Below, piece by piece: positions 6,982-14,326 of a stretch of DNA of 36,355 bases. The DNA lies in assembly GCA_017577485.1 (NCBI GenBank), contig PKRI01000018.1, positions 1 through 36,355 of the forward strand. Reading direction: 5' to 3'. Numbering within the stretch: the first letter of the stretch is position 1; every line of letters begins with the position of its first letter. Below the pieces are notes generated by a model. That model made no database searches, was not told the DNA's origin, and saw only the letters and a list, made by a program, of their open reading frames with translations. The position numbers were made by a program, and so were the translations under genes. This DNA is from Bacillota bacterium (GTDB lineage: Bacteria > Bacillota > Sulfobacillia > Thermaerobacterales > RSA17).

Positions 6982-8004
6982 TCACCGCTGCTCCCCGTCA
7001 GCCACGAACCGCCAGATGGCCCGCAGGCTGCCGGCCACCGGCACGGCCAGCAACAGGCCGGCGAAGCCGAAGAGATGCCCGCCCAGGATCAGCGCGAAGA
7101 CCACCAGCAGCGGGTGCAGGCCGACGCCGTCGCCCAGGATCCAGGGTGACAGCACGGCCTGCTCCAGCTGGTGGATGATGATCAGCGCCATCAGCATCTG
7201 CAGCAGGGCCGAGGTCGACACGTTGGCCGCCGCCAGGGCCGCCGGGACGGCCCCCACCACCGGGCCGAAATATGGGATGAACTCCCCCAGCCCGGCGATG
7301 ATCCCCAGCAGCAGCGCGAAGGGCAGGCCGATCAGCGCCGCCGAGACCGCCACCAGCGCGCCGATGATCAATGCGATGGTCACCTGGCCGCGCACGAACC
7401 CGGACCAGACCCGGCTGCATTCGCTGACCAGCCGCGACCAGCGGGGGCGCTCCGCCAGGGGCAGCCGGTCCAGCAGCGCCCGGCGGAACATCTCGGCGTC
7501 CCGGAGCATGTAGAAGGACAGGAAGGGCACGAGGATCAGGAAGGGCACCACGGCCGCCAGGCCGATGAGCCCCTCGACGATGCCGCGGATGGCGTCCAGC
7601 GCCCGCTCTTCAAAGCCGGAGATGCCCTGGTCGATGGCCTCCCGGACCGTGTCCGGCAGCGGGTAGGACAGGTAACCGCGGTACCAGTCGCGCCAGCGCT
7701 CCTCCAGGATGCGGCTGTAGCGGGGGATGTTGTCGGCCAGGTTGTTCAGTTCCCCCAGGAACGACGGCAGCACCACGGTGACGACCGCCCCGATCAGCAG
7801 GCCCACCAGGGCGTAGACCACCAGGACGGCCCAGACCCGGCCCAGGCCGCGGCGGTGCAGCATCCGGACGGGCGGCTCCAGCACGTAGGCGACCACCAGC
7901 GCCAGGATGAAGGGGGCGAAGACGGCCCGCAGGGCGAAGAGGACGGCAACGCCGGCTGCGGCGGCCGCCGACCACCCCAGCCAGCGGACCCAGGGACGGT
8001 TCAT
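6982..8004 (-). CDS. AI-2E family transporter (PerM-like membrane protein)
   Basis: A 340-residue polytopic membrane protein of the AI-2E/PerM exporter family. N-terminal hydrophobic segments (LFALRAVFAPFILALVVAYV) precede a soluble region of about 60 residues. A C-terminal block of helices contains GFVRGQVTIALIIGAL, the family-typical GEFIPYFGPVVGAVPAAL, and a final GHLFGFAGLLLAVPVAG. Despite the family name, only some members move autoinducer-2; others are Na+/H+ antiporters or of unknown function. It begins with ATG 14 bases after the YtxH-like gene and is the last gene of a three-gene unit. Confidence 0.9.
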   Translation of the reverse strand: MNRPWVRWLGWSAAAAAGVAVLFALRAVFAPFILALVVAYVLEPPVRMLHRRGLGRVWAVLVVYALVGLLIGAVVTVVLPSFLGELNNLADNIPRYSRILEERWRDWYRGYLSYPLPDTVREAIDQGISGFEERALDAIRGIVEGLIGLAAVVPFLILVPFLSFYMLRDAEMFRRALLDRLPLAERPRWSRLVSECSRVWSGFVRGQVTIALIIGALVAVSAALIGLPFALLLGIIAGLGEFIPYFGPVVGAVPAALAAANVSTSALLQMLMALIIIHQLEQAVLSPWILGDGVGLHPLLVVFALILGGHLFGFAGLLLAVPVAGSLRAIWRFVADGEQR

Positions 8005-8018
8005 GCGGCCGGCGGCGT

Positions 8019-8369
8019 TCAGCCGCTGCGGTTAGCCGCCGCGCGCCGGGCAACGCTGCCCGCGCTGCGGCTGATCCTGCGGCCCACGTTGATGGCGGTG
8101 CGGCCGGCGGCCCTCGCCGCGCCGGCGGCGGTCTTGCCCGCGGTGCGCGCCACCCGAGCGGCGGTGCGGCCGGCGCTGCCGGCAGCTTTGGCCAGCTGCC
8201 CGGCGCTGCGGCGGGACGCGCCTGCCAGCCGCTCCGCCCCCCGTGCCACGGCCCGCCGCCGGTCCTCCCAGCTCTCGCCCCTTCGCGGCGAGAGCCACAT
8301 GGCCAGCAGCCCGAAGACCACAGCCCCCAGGGCAAACCCGCGCCAGAAATTACGGTTCAAGCCGGACAC
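8019..8369 (-). CDS. YtxH-like single-pass membrane protein, Ala/Arg-rich
   Basis: A 116-residue protein with one N-terminal transmembrane helix (about residues 9-26, GFALGAVVFGLLAMWL). A long Ala/Arg/Gly-rich helical tail follows, made of loosely repeated blocks such as GRTAARVARTAGKTAAGAARAAGRT. This resembles YtxH-type envelope proteins, a weak assignment based on architecture. It starts with a GTG one base after the stop of the zinc-ribbon gene, so the two are coupled. The strongly basic tail could associate with nucleic acid or anionic lipid; that is speculation. Confidence 0.65.
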   Translation of the reverse strand: MSGLNRNFWRGFALGAVVFGLLAMWLSPRRGESWEDRRRAVARGAERLAGASRRSAGQLAKAAGSAGRTAARVARTAGKTAAGAARAAGRTAINVGRRISRSAGSVARRAAANRSG

Positions 8370-8375
8370 CTCACC

Positions 8376-8594
8376 TCACGGGGCAGGCCGGCCGGCCCGC
8401 GACAGCCGGAGGCTGCCCACCGCCGTCAGGTTGCCCTCTTCGTCGATGTCGAACACGTCGATGCGGCCCTGGGACGGCCGCACCTGCAGTTCCTGGCAGC
8501 AGTCGCCGCAGAAGAAGTGGTAGCCGCCCAGGTGGCCGACCCGGCGGCTGCCGCACTGGGGACACGACCGTATCGGCGGCCTCTCGCGATCCAC
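8376..8594 (-). CDS. Small zinc-ribbon protein
   Basis: A 72-residue protein with two CxxC knuckles (CPQC at 11-14 and CGDC at 29-32) spaced as in a zinc ribbon. Between them lies a GGYHFFCG strand, and behind them a short beta-rich tail ending in VGSLRLSRAGRPAP. No enzyme is recognisable; small ribbons of this kind occur in many Firmicutes. Start: GTG at 8594 with GGGGTG six bases upstream. It heads the unit with the YtxH-like and AI-2E genes. The 120 bases between it and mnmA hold no further gene that I can support. Confidence 0.7.
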   Translation of the reverse strand: MDRERPPIRSCPQCGSRRVGHLGGYHFFCGDCCQELQVRPSQGRIDVFDIDEEGNLTAVGSLRLSRAGRPAP

Positions 8595-8714
8595 GCTGAC
8601 ACCCCGCTCCCACGGGCAGTGTCTGCCGTTCCCGGGGGTGGTATGCGGGGTGTGCGGGAGGCTTGACCCGCGGCGCGGAGCAGGACTCGGCGGGACCGTG
8701 GCGGGCCCGGAGGC

Positions 8715-9923
8715 TTACACCGTCCCGGGGACGGTGACGGCGCCGGCCCGGGCGGCCAGGGACTCCGCCTCGTCGGCCCGCAGCGCCCGGTCGATGGTGC
8801 CGCCGCCCAGGACCAGGTCGCCGTCGTAGAACACCACGGCCTGGCCCGGCGTGACGGCCCGCTGCATGTCGTCGAAGACCACCACCGCGCGCCGGGCGCC
8901 GCCGCCGTGGTCCACACCGCCGCCCGGCCCCTCCAGGGCACCGCCGTCCCCCGCGGGCAGCGGGAACACGGTGCAGGCGGCCTCGCGGGCGTTGTACCGG
9001 ATGCGGGCGGTGCAGCGCCGCGGCCCGTCCAGGGTCGCGAAGGGAATCCAGTTCAGGTCCTCGGCGATGAGGCCCGCCGCGAACACGTCGTCGGCGCGGC
9101 CCACCACCAGGGCGTTGTCCTCGGGGCGGATCTCCACCACGTAGAGCGGCTCGTCGGCCGAAATGCCCAGGCCGCGCCGCTGGCCCACCGTGTAGTGGGG
9201 CAGGCCGCGGTGGGTGCCGATGCGGCGCCCCGCCAGGTCGTAGATGGGTCCCGGGACCACGGTCTCGGGCGCCCGCTCCTCGATGAAGGCGCCGTAGTCG
9301 TCGTCCAGCACGAAGCAGATCTCCTGGCTGTCGGGCTTGTGGGCCGTCACCAGCCCGAACTGCTCGGCCAGCCGCCGCACCTCGGGCTTGGTCAGGCCGC
9401 CCAGCGGGAACAGCGTCCGCCCCAGCTGCTCCTGGCGCAGGTCGTACAGGGCGTAGGTCTGGTCCTTGCGCCGGTCGGCGGACCGCCAGAGCCGGTAGCG
9501 GCCGCTGTCCTGGTCGAAGTCGATGCGGGCGTAGTGGCCGGTGGCCACGTATTCGCAGCCCAGCTCCAGCGCCTTCTGCAGCAGCGCCTCGAACTTCACG
9601 AACTTGTTGCAGGCGATGCAGGGGTTGGGCGTGCGGCCGCGGGCGTACTCCCTGACGAAGTAGTCGATGACCGTGCGCTCGAAGACCTCCTGCATGTCCA
9701 GCACGTAGTACGGGATGCCCAGGGCGTCCGCCACCAGCTGGGCGTCGTTGACGGCCGTGATGGAGCAGCAGCCGCCCCGCCGCACCTCCTCCGCCGGCGA
9801 CAGGTCGGGCCACACCTGCATCGTCACGCCGATGACGTCGTAGCCCTGCTCCAGCAGCAGCGCCGCCGCCACCGACGAATCCACGCCGCCGCTCATGGCG
9901 GCCAGCACCCGCGGTCGCGTCAT
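8715..9923 (-). CDS. mnmA: tRNA-specific 2-thiouridylase MnmA
   Basis: A 402-residue enzyme that adds sulfur to U34 of glutamate, lysine and glutamine tRNAs. It has the PP-loop SGGVDSS at 11-17, the catalytic-cysteine segment TPNPCIACN, the tRNA-contact stretch ATGHYARI, and the second catalytic cysteine in SQEICFVLDDDY, followed by the MnmA-specific C-terminal barrel. The ATG at 9923 lies four bases after the iscS stop and behind AGGGGGTGAGG. Upstream frame extensions are artefacts. The order regulator-desulfurase-mnmA is usual in Firmicutes and fits direct sulfur delivery from the desulfurase. A short hairpin (8718-8736) covers its last codons. Confidence 0.97.
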   Translation of the reverse strand: MTRPRVLAAMSGGVDSSVAAALLLEQGYDVIGVTMQVWPDLSPAEEVRRGGCCSITAVNDAQLVADALGIPYYVLDMQEVFERTVIDYFVREYARGRTPNPCIACNKFVKFEALLQKALELGCEYVATGHYARIDFDQDSGRYRLWRSADRRKDQTYALYDLRQEQLGRTLFPLGGLTKPEVRRLAEQFGLVTAHKPDSQEICFVLDDDYGAFIEERAPETVVPGPIYDLAGRRIGTHRGLPHYTVGQRRGLGISADEPLYVVEIRPEDNALVVGRADDVFAAGLIAEDLNWIPFATLDGPRRCTARIRYNAREAACTVFPLPAGDGGALEGPGGGVDHGGGARRAVVVFDDMQRAVTPGQAVVFYDGDLVLGGGTIDRALRADEAESLAARAGAVTVPGTV

Positions 9924-9927
9924 GACC

Positions 9928-11151
9928 TCACCCCCTCTGCACCGTGAAGCGGCCGGCCCGGCGCAGCCGGGCCACCGCCCGCGGGATGATCTCCAGGGCC
10001 TGCTCGATCTGCTCGTCGTCGTTGCTGCGGCCCACGGTGAGCCGCAGCACGTGGGTGGCCGCGTCCAGGTCCCGGCCCATGGCCCGCAAAACGTGGGACG
10101 GCCGGACGCTGCCGGCGGTGCAGGCCGACCCGCTGGAAGCGGCCACGCCCTCCAGGTCCAGCTGGGCCAGCAGCACGTCCACGGCCACGTCCGGGATCGA
10201 CACGTTGACGTTGTTGGACAGGCGGCCGTCGAGACCCGGCACCCCGCCGGCGGCCGCCGCACCGTCCTGCCCCGGCGCCGGCCCATTGAGCAGCGCCCCC
10301 GGGATGGCTTCCAGCAGCCCTTGGATCAGGCGGTCGCGCCAGCGCCGCTCCTGCCCGGCCCGCGCCGCCAGGTCCCGGGCGGCGATCTCGCAGGCCGCCC
10401 CGAAGCCCACGATGCCGGGCACGTTCTCGGTCCCCGGCCGCAGGCGCCGCTCCTGGCCGCCGCCGTAGACCAGCGGCTTCAGCCGCCCCCGCACGCCGCG
10501 GCGCACGTACAGCGCCCCCACGCCCTTGGGTCCGTAGATCTTGTGGCTGGAGAACGACAGCAGGTCGATCCCCAGTTCGTTGACGTCCACCGGGATCTGC
10601 CCCACCGCCTGGACGGCGTCGGTGTGGACCAGCACGCCCCGCTCCCGCGCCCGGCGGGCGATCTCGGCCACGGGCTGGATGGTCCCCACCTCGTTGTTGG
10701 CCAGCATCACCGACACCAGCACCGTGTCCGGCGTCAGGGCGGCCAGCACATCGTCGGGGTCGACACGGCCGTCGCCGTCCACGGGCACCACCGTCACCCG
10801 GTAGCCCTCGGACTCCAGCGCCTCGCAGGCGTCCAGCACGGCGTGGTGCTCCACCGCCGTGGTGACGATGTGGGCGCCGGCGCCCGCCTCCCGGGCCGCG
10901 CCCTGGATGGCCAGATTGTCGGCCTCGGTGCCGCCGCCGGTGAAGATGATCTCCTCCGGGTCGGCGCCGATCAGCGCCGCCGCCTGGCGCCGGGCCCGCT
11001 CCACCGCGGCGCGGGCCCGCCGGCCCTCCCGGTGCACGCTGGACGGGTTGCCGAAGCCCTCCAGCAGGGCCTCGTGCATGGCCCGGGCCACCTCGGGCAG
11101 CACCGGGGTGGTGGCGGCGTGGTCCAGGTAAATTCGTCCGGTGTCACGCAT
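9928..11151 (-). CDS. iscS: Cysteine desulfurase (IscS/NifS family)
   Basis: A 407-residue PLP enzyme that takes sulfur from cysteine for Fe-S clusters and tRNA thiolation. It has IYLDHAATTP at the N terminus, TGGGTEADN, VEHHAVL, the PLP lysine at 204 in SSHKIYGPKG, RPGTEN, and the persulfide cysteine at 344 in SSGSACTAG. That loop is the long, class I (IscS-like) type. The ATG at 11151 (MRDTGRIYLDHAA) fits the family start; the longer frame upstream reads into the intergenic space. It lies between the Rrf2 regulator and mnmA in one likely operon. Confidence 0.96.
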   Translation of the reverse strand: MRDTGRIYLDHAATTPVLPEVARAMHEALLEGFGNPSSVHREGRRARAAVERARRQAAALIGADPEEIIFTGGGTEADNLAIQGAAREAGAGAHIVTTAVEHHAVLDACEALESEGYRVTVVPVDGDGRVDPDDVLAALTPDTVLVSVMLANNEVGTIQPVAEIARRARERGVLVHTDAVQAVGQIPVDVNELGIDLLSFSSHKIYGPKGVGALYVRRGVRGRLKPLVYGGGQERRLRPGTENVPGIVGFGAACEIAARDLAARAGQERRWRDRLIQGLLEAIPGALLNGPAPGQDGAAAAGGVPGLDGRLSNNVNVSIPDVAVDVLLAQLDLEGVAASSGSACTAGSVRPSHVLRAMGRDLDAATHVLRLTVGRSNDDEQIEQALEIIPRAVARLRRAGRFTVQRG

Positions 11152-11206
11152 GGCGAGATCGCCTCGAATTCCCGGGTCGGCGGGACCCTCGCCGGACGGG
11201 GCCCCG

Positions 11207-11662
11207 TCAGATGTAGTAGACCAGGCCGCGCCGGGACCGGCGCTCCAGTTCCTGCCGGCGCAGGTCCTCAAAGGTGATGCTGTCGACCACCTCGTTGACG
11301 GCGTCGCGGATCCGCACCCAGACGCTGCGCACGGTGCAGGCCTCACCGTCGGGGCAGCAGGCCGACGCGCCGGCGTCGCCGCCGGCGCAGTCCACCGGCG
11401 AGATGGGGCCTTCCAGCACCCGGAGCACGTCGCCGACGGTGATCTCGGCCGGATCCCGGGCCAGCATGTAGCCGCCCTGGGCGCCGCGCACGCTGCGGAC
11501 CAGCCCTGCCTTCCGCAGCGGGCCCATCAACTGCTCCAGGTAGTTGTCGGGCAGGTTCTGCCGCCGGGCCACTTCCCGCAGCGGCACGGCACCCTGGCCG
11601 TACCGCATCGCCAGCTCAAACACGGCCCGGACACCGTACTGGCCCCGCGTGGTGATGTTCAC
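11207..11662 (-). CDS. Rrf2 family transcriptional regulator (CymR/IscR-like)
   Basis: A 151-residue winged-helix regulator of the Rrf2 family, which controls Fe-S or cysteine metabolism. The N-terminal helix-turn-helix (RGQYGVRAVFELA, then EVARRQNLPDNYLEQLM) is followed by the wing RGAQGGYML. Cysteines at 92, 102, 103 and 109 lie where IscR-type proteins bind a cluster; cysteine-sensing CymR proteins generally lack this set, so cluster sensing is favoured but not proven. The start is the GTG at 11662 (VNITTRGQYGV), which matches the usual family N terminus. It is the first gene of the iscS-mnmA operon and probably autoregulates it. Confidence 0.92.
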   Translation of the reverse strand: MNITTRGQYGVRAVFELAMRYGQGAVPLREVARRQNLPDNYLEQLMGPLRKAGLVRSVRGAQGGYMLARDPAEITVGDVLRVLEGPISPVDCAGGDAGASACCPDGEACTVRSVWVRIRDAVNEVVDSITFEDLRRQELERRSRRGLVYYI

Positions 11663-11665
11663 GGC

Positions 11666-11690
11666 AAATCCGACCTCTTTGCTTGGATTT
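11666..11690 (-). promoter_or_regulatory. Inverted repeat in the Rrf2 gene leader
   Basis: AAATCC and GGATTT (11666-11671 and 11685-11690) flank 13 bases that contain the AGAGG ribosome site of the Rrf2 gene. It could be an operator half-site pair or an RNA hairpin presenting or hiding the ribosome site. It lies between the promoter and the GTG start. Confidence 0.45.
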
Positions 11691-11702
11691 AATCGCGGGC
11701 GT

Positions 11703-11731
11703 ATCGTAGCACGGGCGCCGGGGTGCGTCAA
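11703..11731 (-). promoter_or_regulatory. Promoter of the Rrf2-iscS-mnmA operon
   Basis: On the minus strand, TTGACG (11726-11731) and TACGAT (11703-11708) are separated by exactly 17 bases, about 40 bases upstream of the regulator's GTG start. This is a good housekeeping sigma-factor match. Confidence 0.8.
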
Positions 11732-11771
11732 GCAAGGGCGCCGGCAGCGCGGCCGGCGGGCGTCGCCGCGG

Positions 11772-11788
11772 CGCCGCGTTGCGCGGCG
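11772..11788 (-). terminator. Short hairpin after the PyNP-CDA gene
   Basis: Seven-base perfect arms (CGCCGCG and CGCGGCG) around a 3-base loop, starting five bases past the stop of the fusion gene. There is no U-tract, so termination is only suggested by position. Confidence 0.35.
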
Positions 11789-11792
11789 GGGT

Positions 11793-13553
11793 TCATGACG
11801 GCGTGTCCATGACGAAGCGGTCGGGCAGCAGGTCGGCCACCGTGCGCCGTTCCACGCGGCGGCCGTCGGTAATGATCACGCGGGCCCGGGGCGCCAGTTC
11901 GGCCAGCACCTGGCGGCAGGCGCCGCACGGGAACGGCATGGCGCCGCGCGCCGCCACCGCCACGTGGACGATGTCGCGGGCGCCCTCGGTCACCGCCTTG
12001 AACAGCGCCACCCGCTCGGCGCAGCAGGTGAGCCCGTAGGAGGCGTTCTCCACGTTGGCGCCCAGGAACAGGCGGCCGTCGGCGCAGCGCACGGCGCAGC
12101 CCACGGCATAGTTGGAGTACGGCGCGTGGGCGGCCTCGGCGGCCCGCCAGGCGGCATCGATCAGCGGCTGCTCCTCGCCGGACGCCAGGGTCCGGGCAGG
12201 TTCCACCGCGGCCGAGGGCTGTTCCCCACCGGCGGCGATGCGGTCCAGGATCAGGGGCCGCGTCCCCGGAGGCTCGGGGCCGATCTCGAAGGCGGCTTCC
12301 AGGCGCAGGGCGGCGGCGTCGGCGGCCGAGGCCGACCGGGCGTGGATCTCCACCAGCGGCTGGCCCACCTCCACCCGGTCGCCCACCTTTACCGCCAGCA
12401 CCACGCCCACGGCGGGGTCGATGACGTCGTCCTGGGTGGCGCGGCCCGCCCCCAGCGACATGGCCGTCAGGCCGACTTCCAGCGCGTTGATGCGCCGCAC
12501 GTACCCGGCCCGGCGCGACGGCAGGTCGATGACCACCGGCGCCCGCGGCAGCAGGTCGGGATTCAGCGCCACTCCCGGGTCGCCGCCCTGGGCCGCCACC
12601 AGCTGCCGGAACTTCTCCAGCGCCGCGCCGCTGCGCAGGTTCCCCTCCAGAAGGCGCCGGCAGGCTTCGCGATCGCCGCCCAGGGCACCGGTCAGCGCCA
12701 CCATCTCGGCGCCCAGGACCAGGCACAACTCCCGCAGGTCGTCGGGCCCCTCGCCGCGCAGCGTGGCGATGGCCTCGCGCACCTCCAGGGCGTTGCCCAC
12801 GGCCCGGCCAAGGGGCTGGTCCATGTCGGTGATGAGGGCCACGGTGCGGCGGCCCAGCCGGCGGCCGATGTCCACCATCATCCGCGCCAGCTGCCGCGCC
12901 TGGTTGGGGTCGGTCATGAAGGCGCCGGAGCCGGTCTTGACGTCCAGGACAATGGCGTCGGCGCCGCCGGCGATCTTCTTGCTCATGACGCTGGCGGCGA
13001 TCAGCGGGACGCTGTCCACGGTGGCCGTCACGTCGCGGATGGCGTAGAGCTTCTTGTCGGCCGGCACCAGGTTGGCGGTCTGGCCGGCCACTGCCAGGCC
13101 GATGCGGCGAACCTGGTCGATGAAGGCCTCCAGGCTCAACTGGGTCCTGAACCCGGGGATGGACTCCAGCTTGTCGATGGTGCCGCCGGTGTGGCCCAGG
13201 CCCCGGCCCGACAGCTTGGCCACGGGCACGCCCGCCGACGCCACCAGCGGCGCCAGGACCAGGGTGGTCTTGTCGCCCACGCCGCCGGTGCTGTGCTTGT
13301 CGACCTTGATGCCGGGGATGGCCGACAGGTCCACCTGGTCGCCGGAGCGCGCCATGGCCAGGGTAAGGTCGGCGGTCTCGCGGGCGTCCATGCCCCGGTA
13401 CCAGATGGCCATCATCAGCGCGGCCACCTGCTCGTCGCCGATCTGGCCCGCGGCGGCCGCCCGCACGAAAGCCTGAATCTCCTCGGTGCTCAACGCCCCG
13501 CCGTTGCGCTTCTTGAGGATCAGGTCATAGGCCCGCATCGCTCCACCATCCAC
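11793..13553 (-). CDS. Pyrimidine-nucleoside phosphorylase fused to cytidine deaminase
   Basis: A 586-residue two-enzyme fusion. Residues 1 to about 440 are a full pyrimidine-nucleoside/thymidine phosphorylase: KVDKHSTGGVGDK, the signature SGRGLGHTGGTIDKLES, and the C-terminal barrel ending GDRVEVGQPLVEIHA. After a linker of about 30 residues comes a complete zinc cytidine deaminase: PYSNYAVGCAV, NVENASYG, the zinc/proton-shuttle CAER (about 508) and PCGACRQ (about 543). The pair would convert cytidine to uridine and then cleave it to uracil and ribose-1-phosphate. Frame and sequence are continuous, with no stop or slippage at the joint. The start may be ATG 13553 or the internal ATG 13538 (MRAYDLILKK). 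Confidence 0.93.
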   Translation of the reverse strand: MDGGAMRAYDLILKKRNGGALSTEEIQAFVRAAAAGQIGDEQVAALMMAIWYRGMDARETADLTLAMARSGDQVDLSAIPGIKVDKHSTGGVGDKTTLVLAPLVASAGVPVAKLSGRGLGHTGGTIDKLESIPGFRTQLSLEAFIDQVRRIGLAVAGQTANLVPADKKLYAIRDVTATVDSVPLIAASVMSKKIAGGADAIVLDVKTGSGAFMTDPNQARQLARMMVDIGRRLGRRTVALITDMDQPLGRAVGNALEVREAIATLRGEGPDDLRELCLVLGAEMVALTGALGGDREACRRLLEGNLRSGAALEKFRQLVAAQGGDPGVALNPDLLPRAPVVIDLPSRRAGYVRRINALEVGLTAMSLGAGRATQDDVIDPAVGVVLAVKVGDRVEVGQPLVEIHARSASAADAAALRLEAAFEIGPEPPGTRPLILDRIAAGGEQPSAAVEPARTLASGEEQPLIDAAWRAAEAAHAPYSNYAVGCAVRCADGRLFLGANVENASYGLTCCAERVALFKAVTEGARDIVHVAVAARGAMPFPCGACRQVLAELAPRARVIITDGRRVERRTVADLLPDRFVMDTPS

Positions 13554-13567
13554 CCCGCGCGCCCGGT

Positions 13568-13630
13568 GCCGGGCTCTGCCACCATTGAAACCTCCCGGGC
13601 AGGGAAATGTCTACCATTTCAGAGCCCGGC
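13568..13630. repeat. 11-bp inverted repeat between the HAD and PyNP-CDA genes
   Basis: GCCGGGCTCTG (13568-13578) and its exact complement (13620-13630) enclose 41 bases. The right arm overlaps the last codons and stop of the HAD gene, the left arm ends just before the PyNP-CDA start region. In RNA it would form a long hairpin with an inner CCCGGG stem. It has no U-run, so read-through attenuation or mRNA processing is as likely as termination. Confidence 0.5.
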
Positions 13631-14326
13631 CAGGGCCAGCAGTTGGGACCAGTCGTCGATGACCGCCGCCGGCCCCGCCCGGCGCAGGACGTCGCCGGGC
13701 ACCAGCGTCCAGCCCACCGCCACCGGCGTCGCCCCGGCCCGCCGGCCCGCCAGGATGTCGGCGGGCGTGTCGCCCACCACCAGGGCCGCCGCCGGGTCCG
13801 CGCCCAGGTGGGCCAGGGCCTTGAGGACGCCTTCCGGGTCCGGCTTGTGGGCGGTGACGTCCTCGAAGGTGATGATGGTGTCGAAGGCGTCGTCCAGGCC
13901 CATGAGGGCCAGGCCGCGCATCGCCATGGCCCGCCGCTTGGTGGTGACCACCGCCAGGCGCCGGCCGGCCGACCGCAGCGCTGCCACGGTGTCGGCGGCC
14001 CCGGGCACCGGCCGGGCCATCCGGTCGTGCAGTTCCAGGTTGCGGGCCCGGTAGGCCCGGACCAGATCCGGCACCATCTCCGGCCGCGGCGCGAAGGCCG
14101 CGAACGTTTCGGCCAGCGTCTTGCCGAAGTGGGCCAGGATGTCGCCCGGCGACGCCTCGATGCCCAGGTGTTCCTTGAGCACGTCCTGGTAGGTGCGGAG
14201 GATCAGCGGGCCCGAGTCCAGCAGGGTCCCGTCCAGGTCGAACAGCACCGCCTGCACGGGCCGGGACGGCCGGGACGGGGACCCTGACGCGGGGCGCCGG
14301 GCCGCGCCGGGGGACGGCTCAACCAT
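13619..14326 (-). CDS. HAD-superfamily phosphatase (PpaX/Gph-like)
   Basis: A 235-residue haloacid-dehalogenase phosphatase: motif I FDLDGTLLDS with the nucleophilic aspartate, an alpha-helical cap, motif II VVTTK, the motif III lysine in TAHKPDPE, and motif IV VVGDTPADI. The architecture is that of phosphoglycolate phosphatase or the pyrophosphatase PpaX; the sequence alone does not decide. The start is ATG 14326, behind GGGAGG with 5-base spacing, overlapping the rarA stop by 8 bases. The N-terminal 22 or so residues are a Pro/Ser/Arg-rich extension before the first strand. It lies in a rarA-HAD-PyNP-CDA run. Confidence 0.88.
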   Translation of the reverse strand: MVEPSPGAARRPASGSPSRPSRPVQAVLFDLDGTLLDSGPLILRTYQDVLKEHLGIEASPGDILAHFGKTLAETFAAFAPRPEMVPDLVRAYRARNLELHDRMARPVPGAADTVAALRSAGRRLAVVTTKRRAMAMRGLALMGLDDAFDTIITFEDVTAHKPDPEGVLKALAHLGADPAAALVVGDTPADILAGRRAGATPVAVGWTLVPGDVLRRAGPAAVIDDWSQLLALAGL

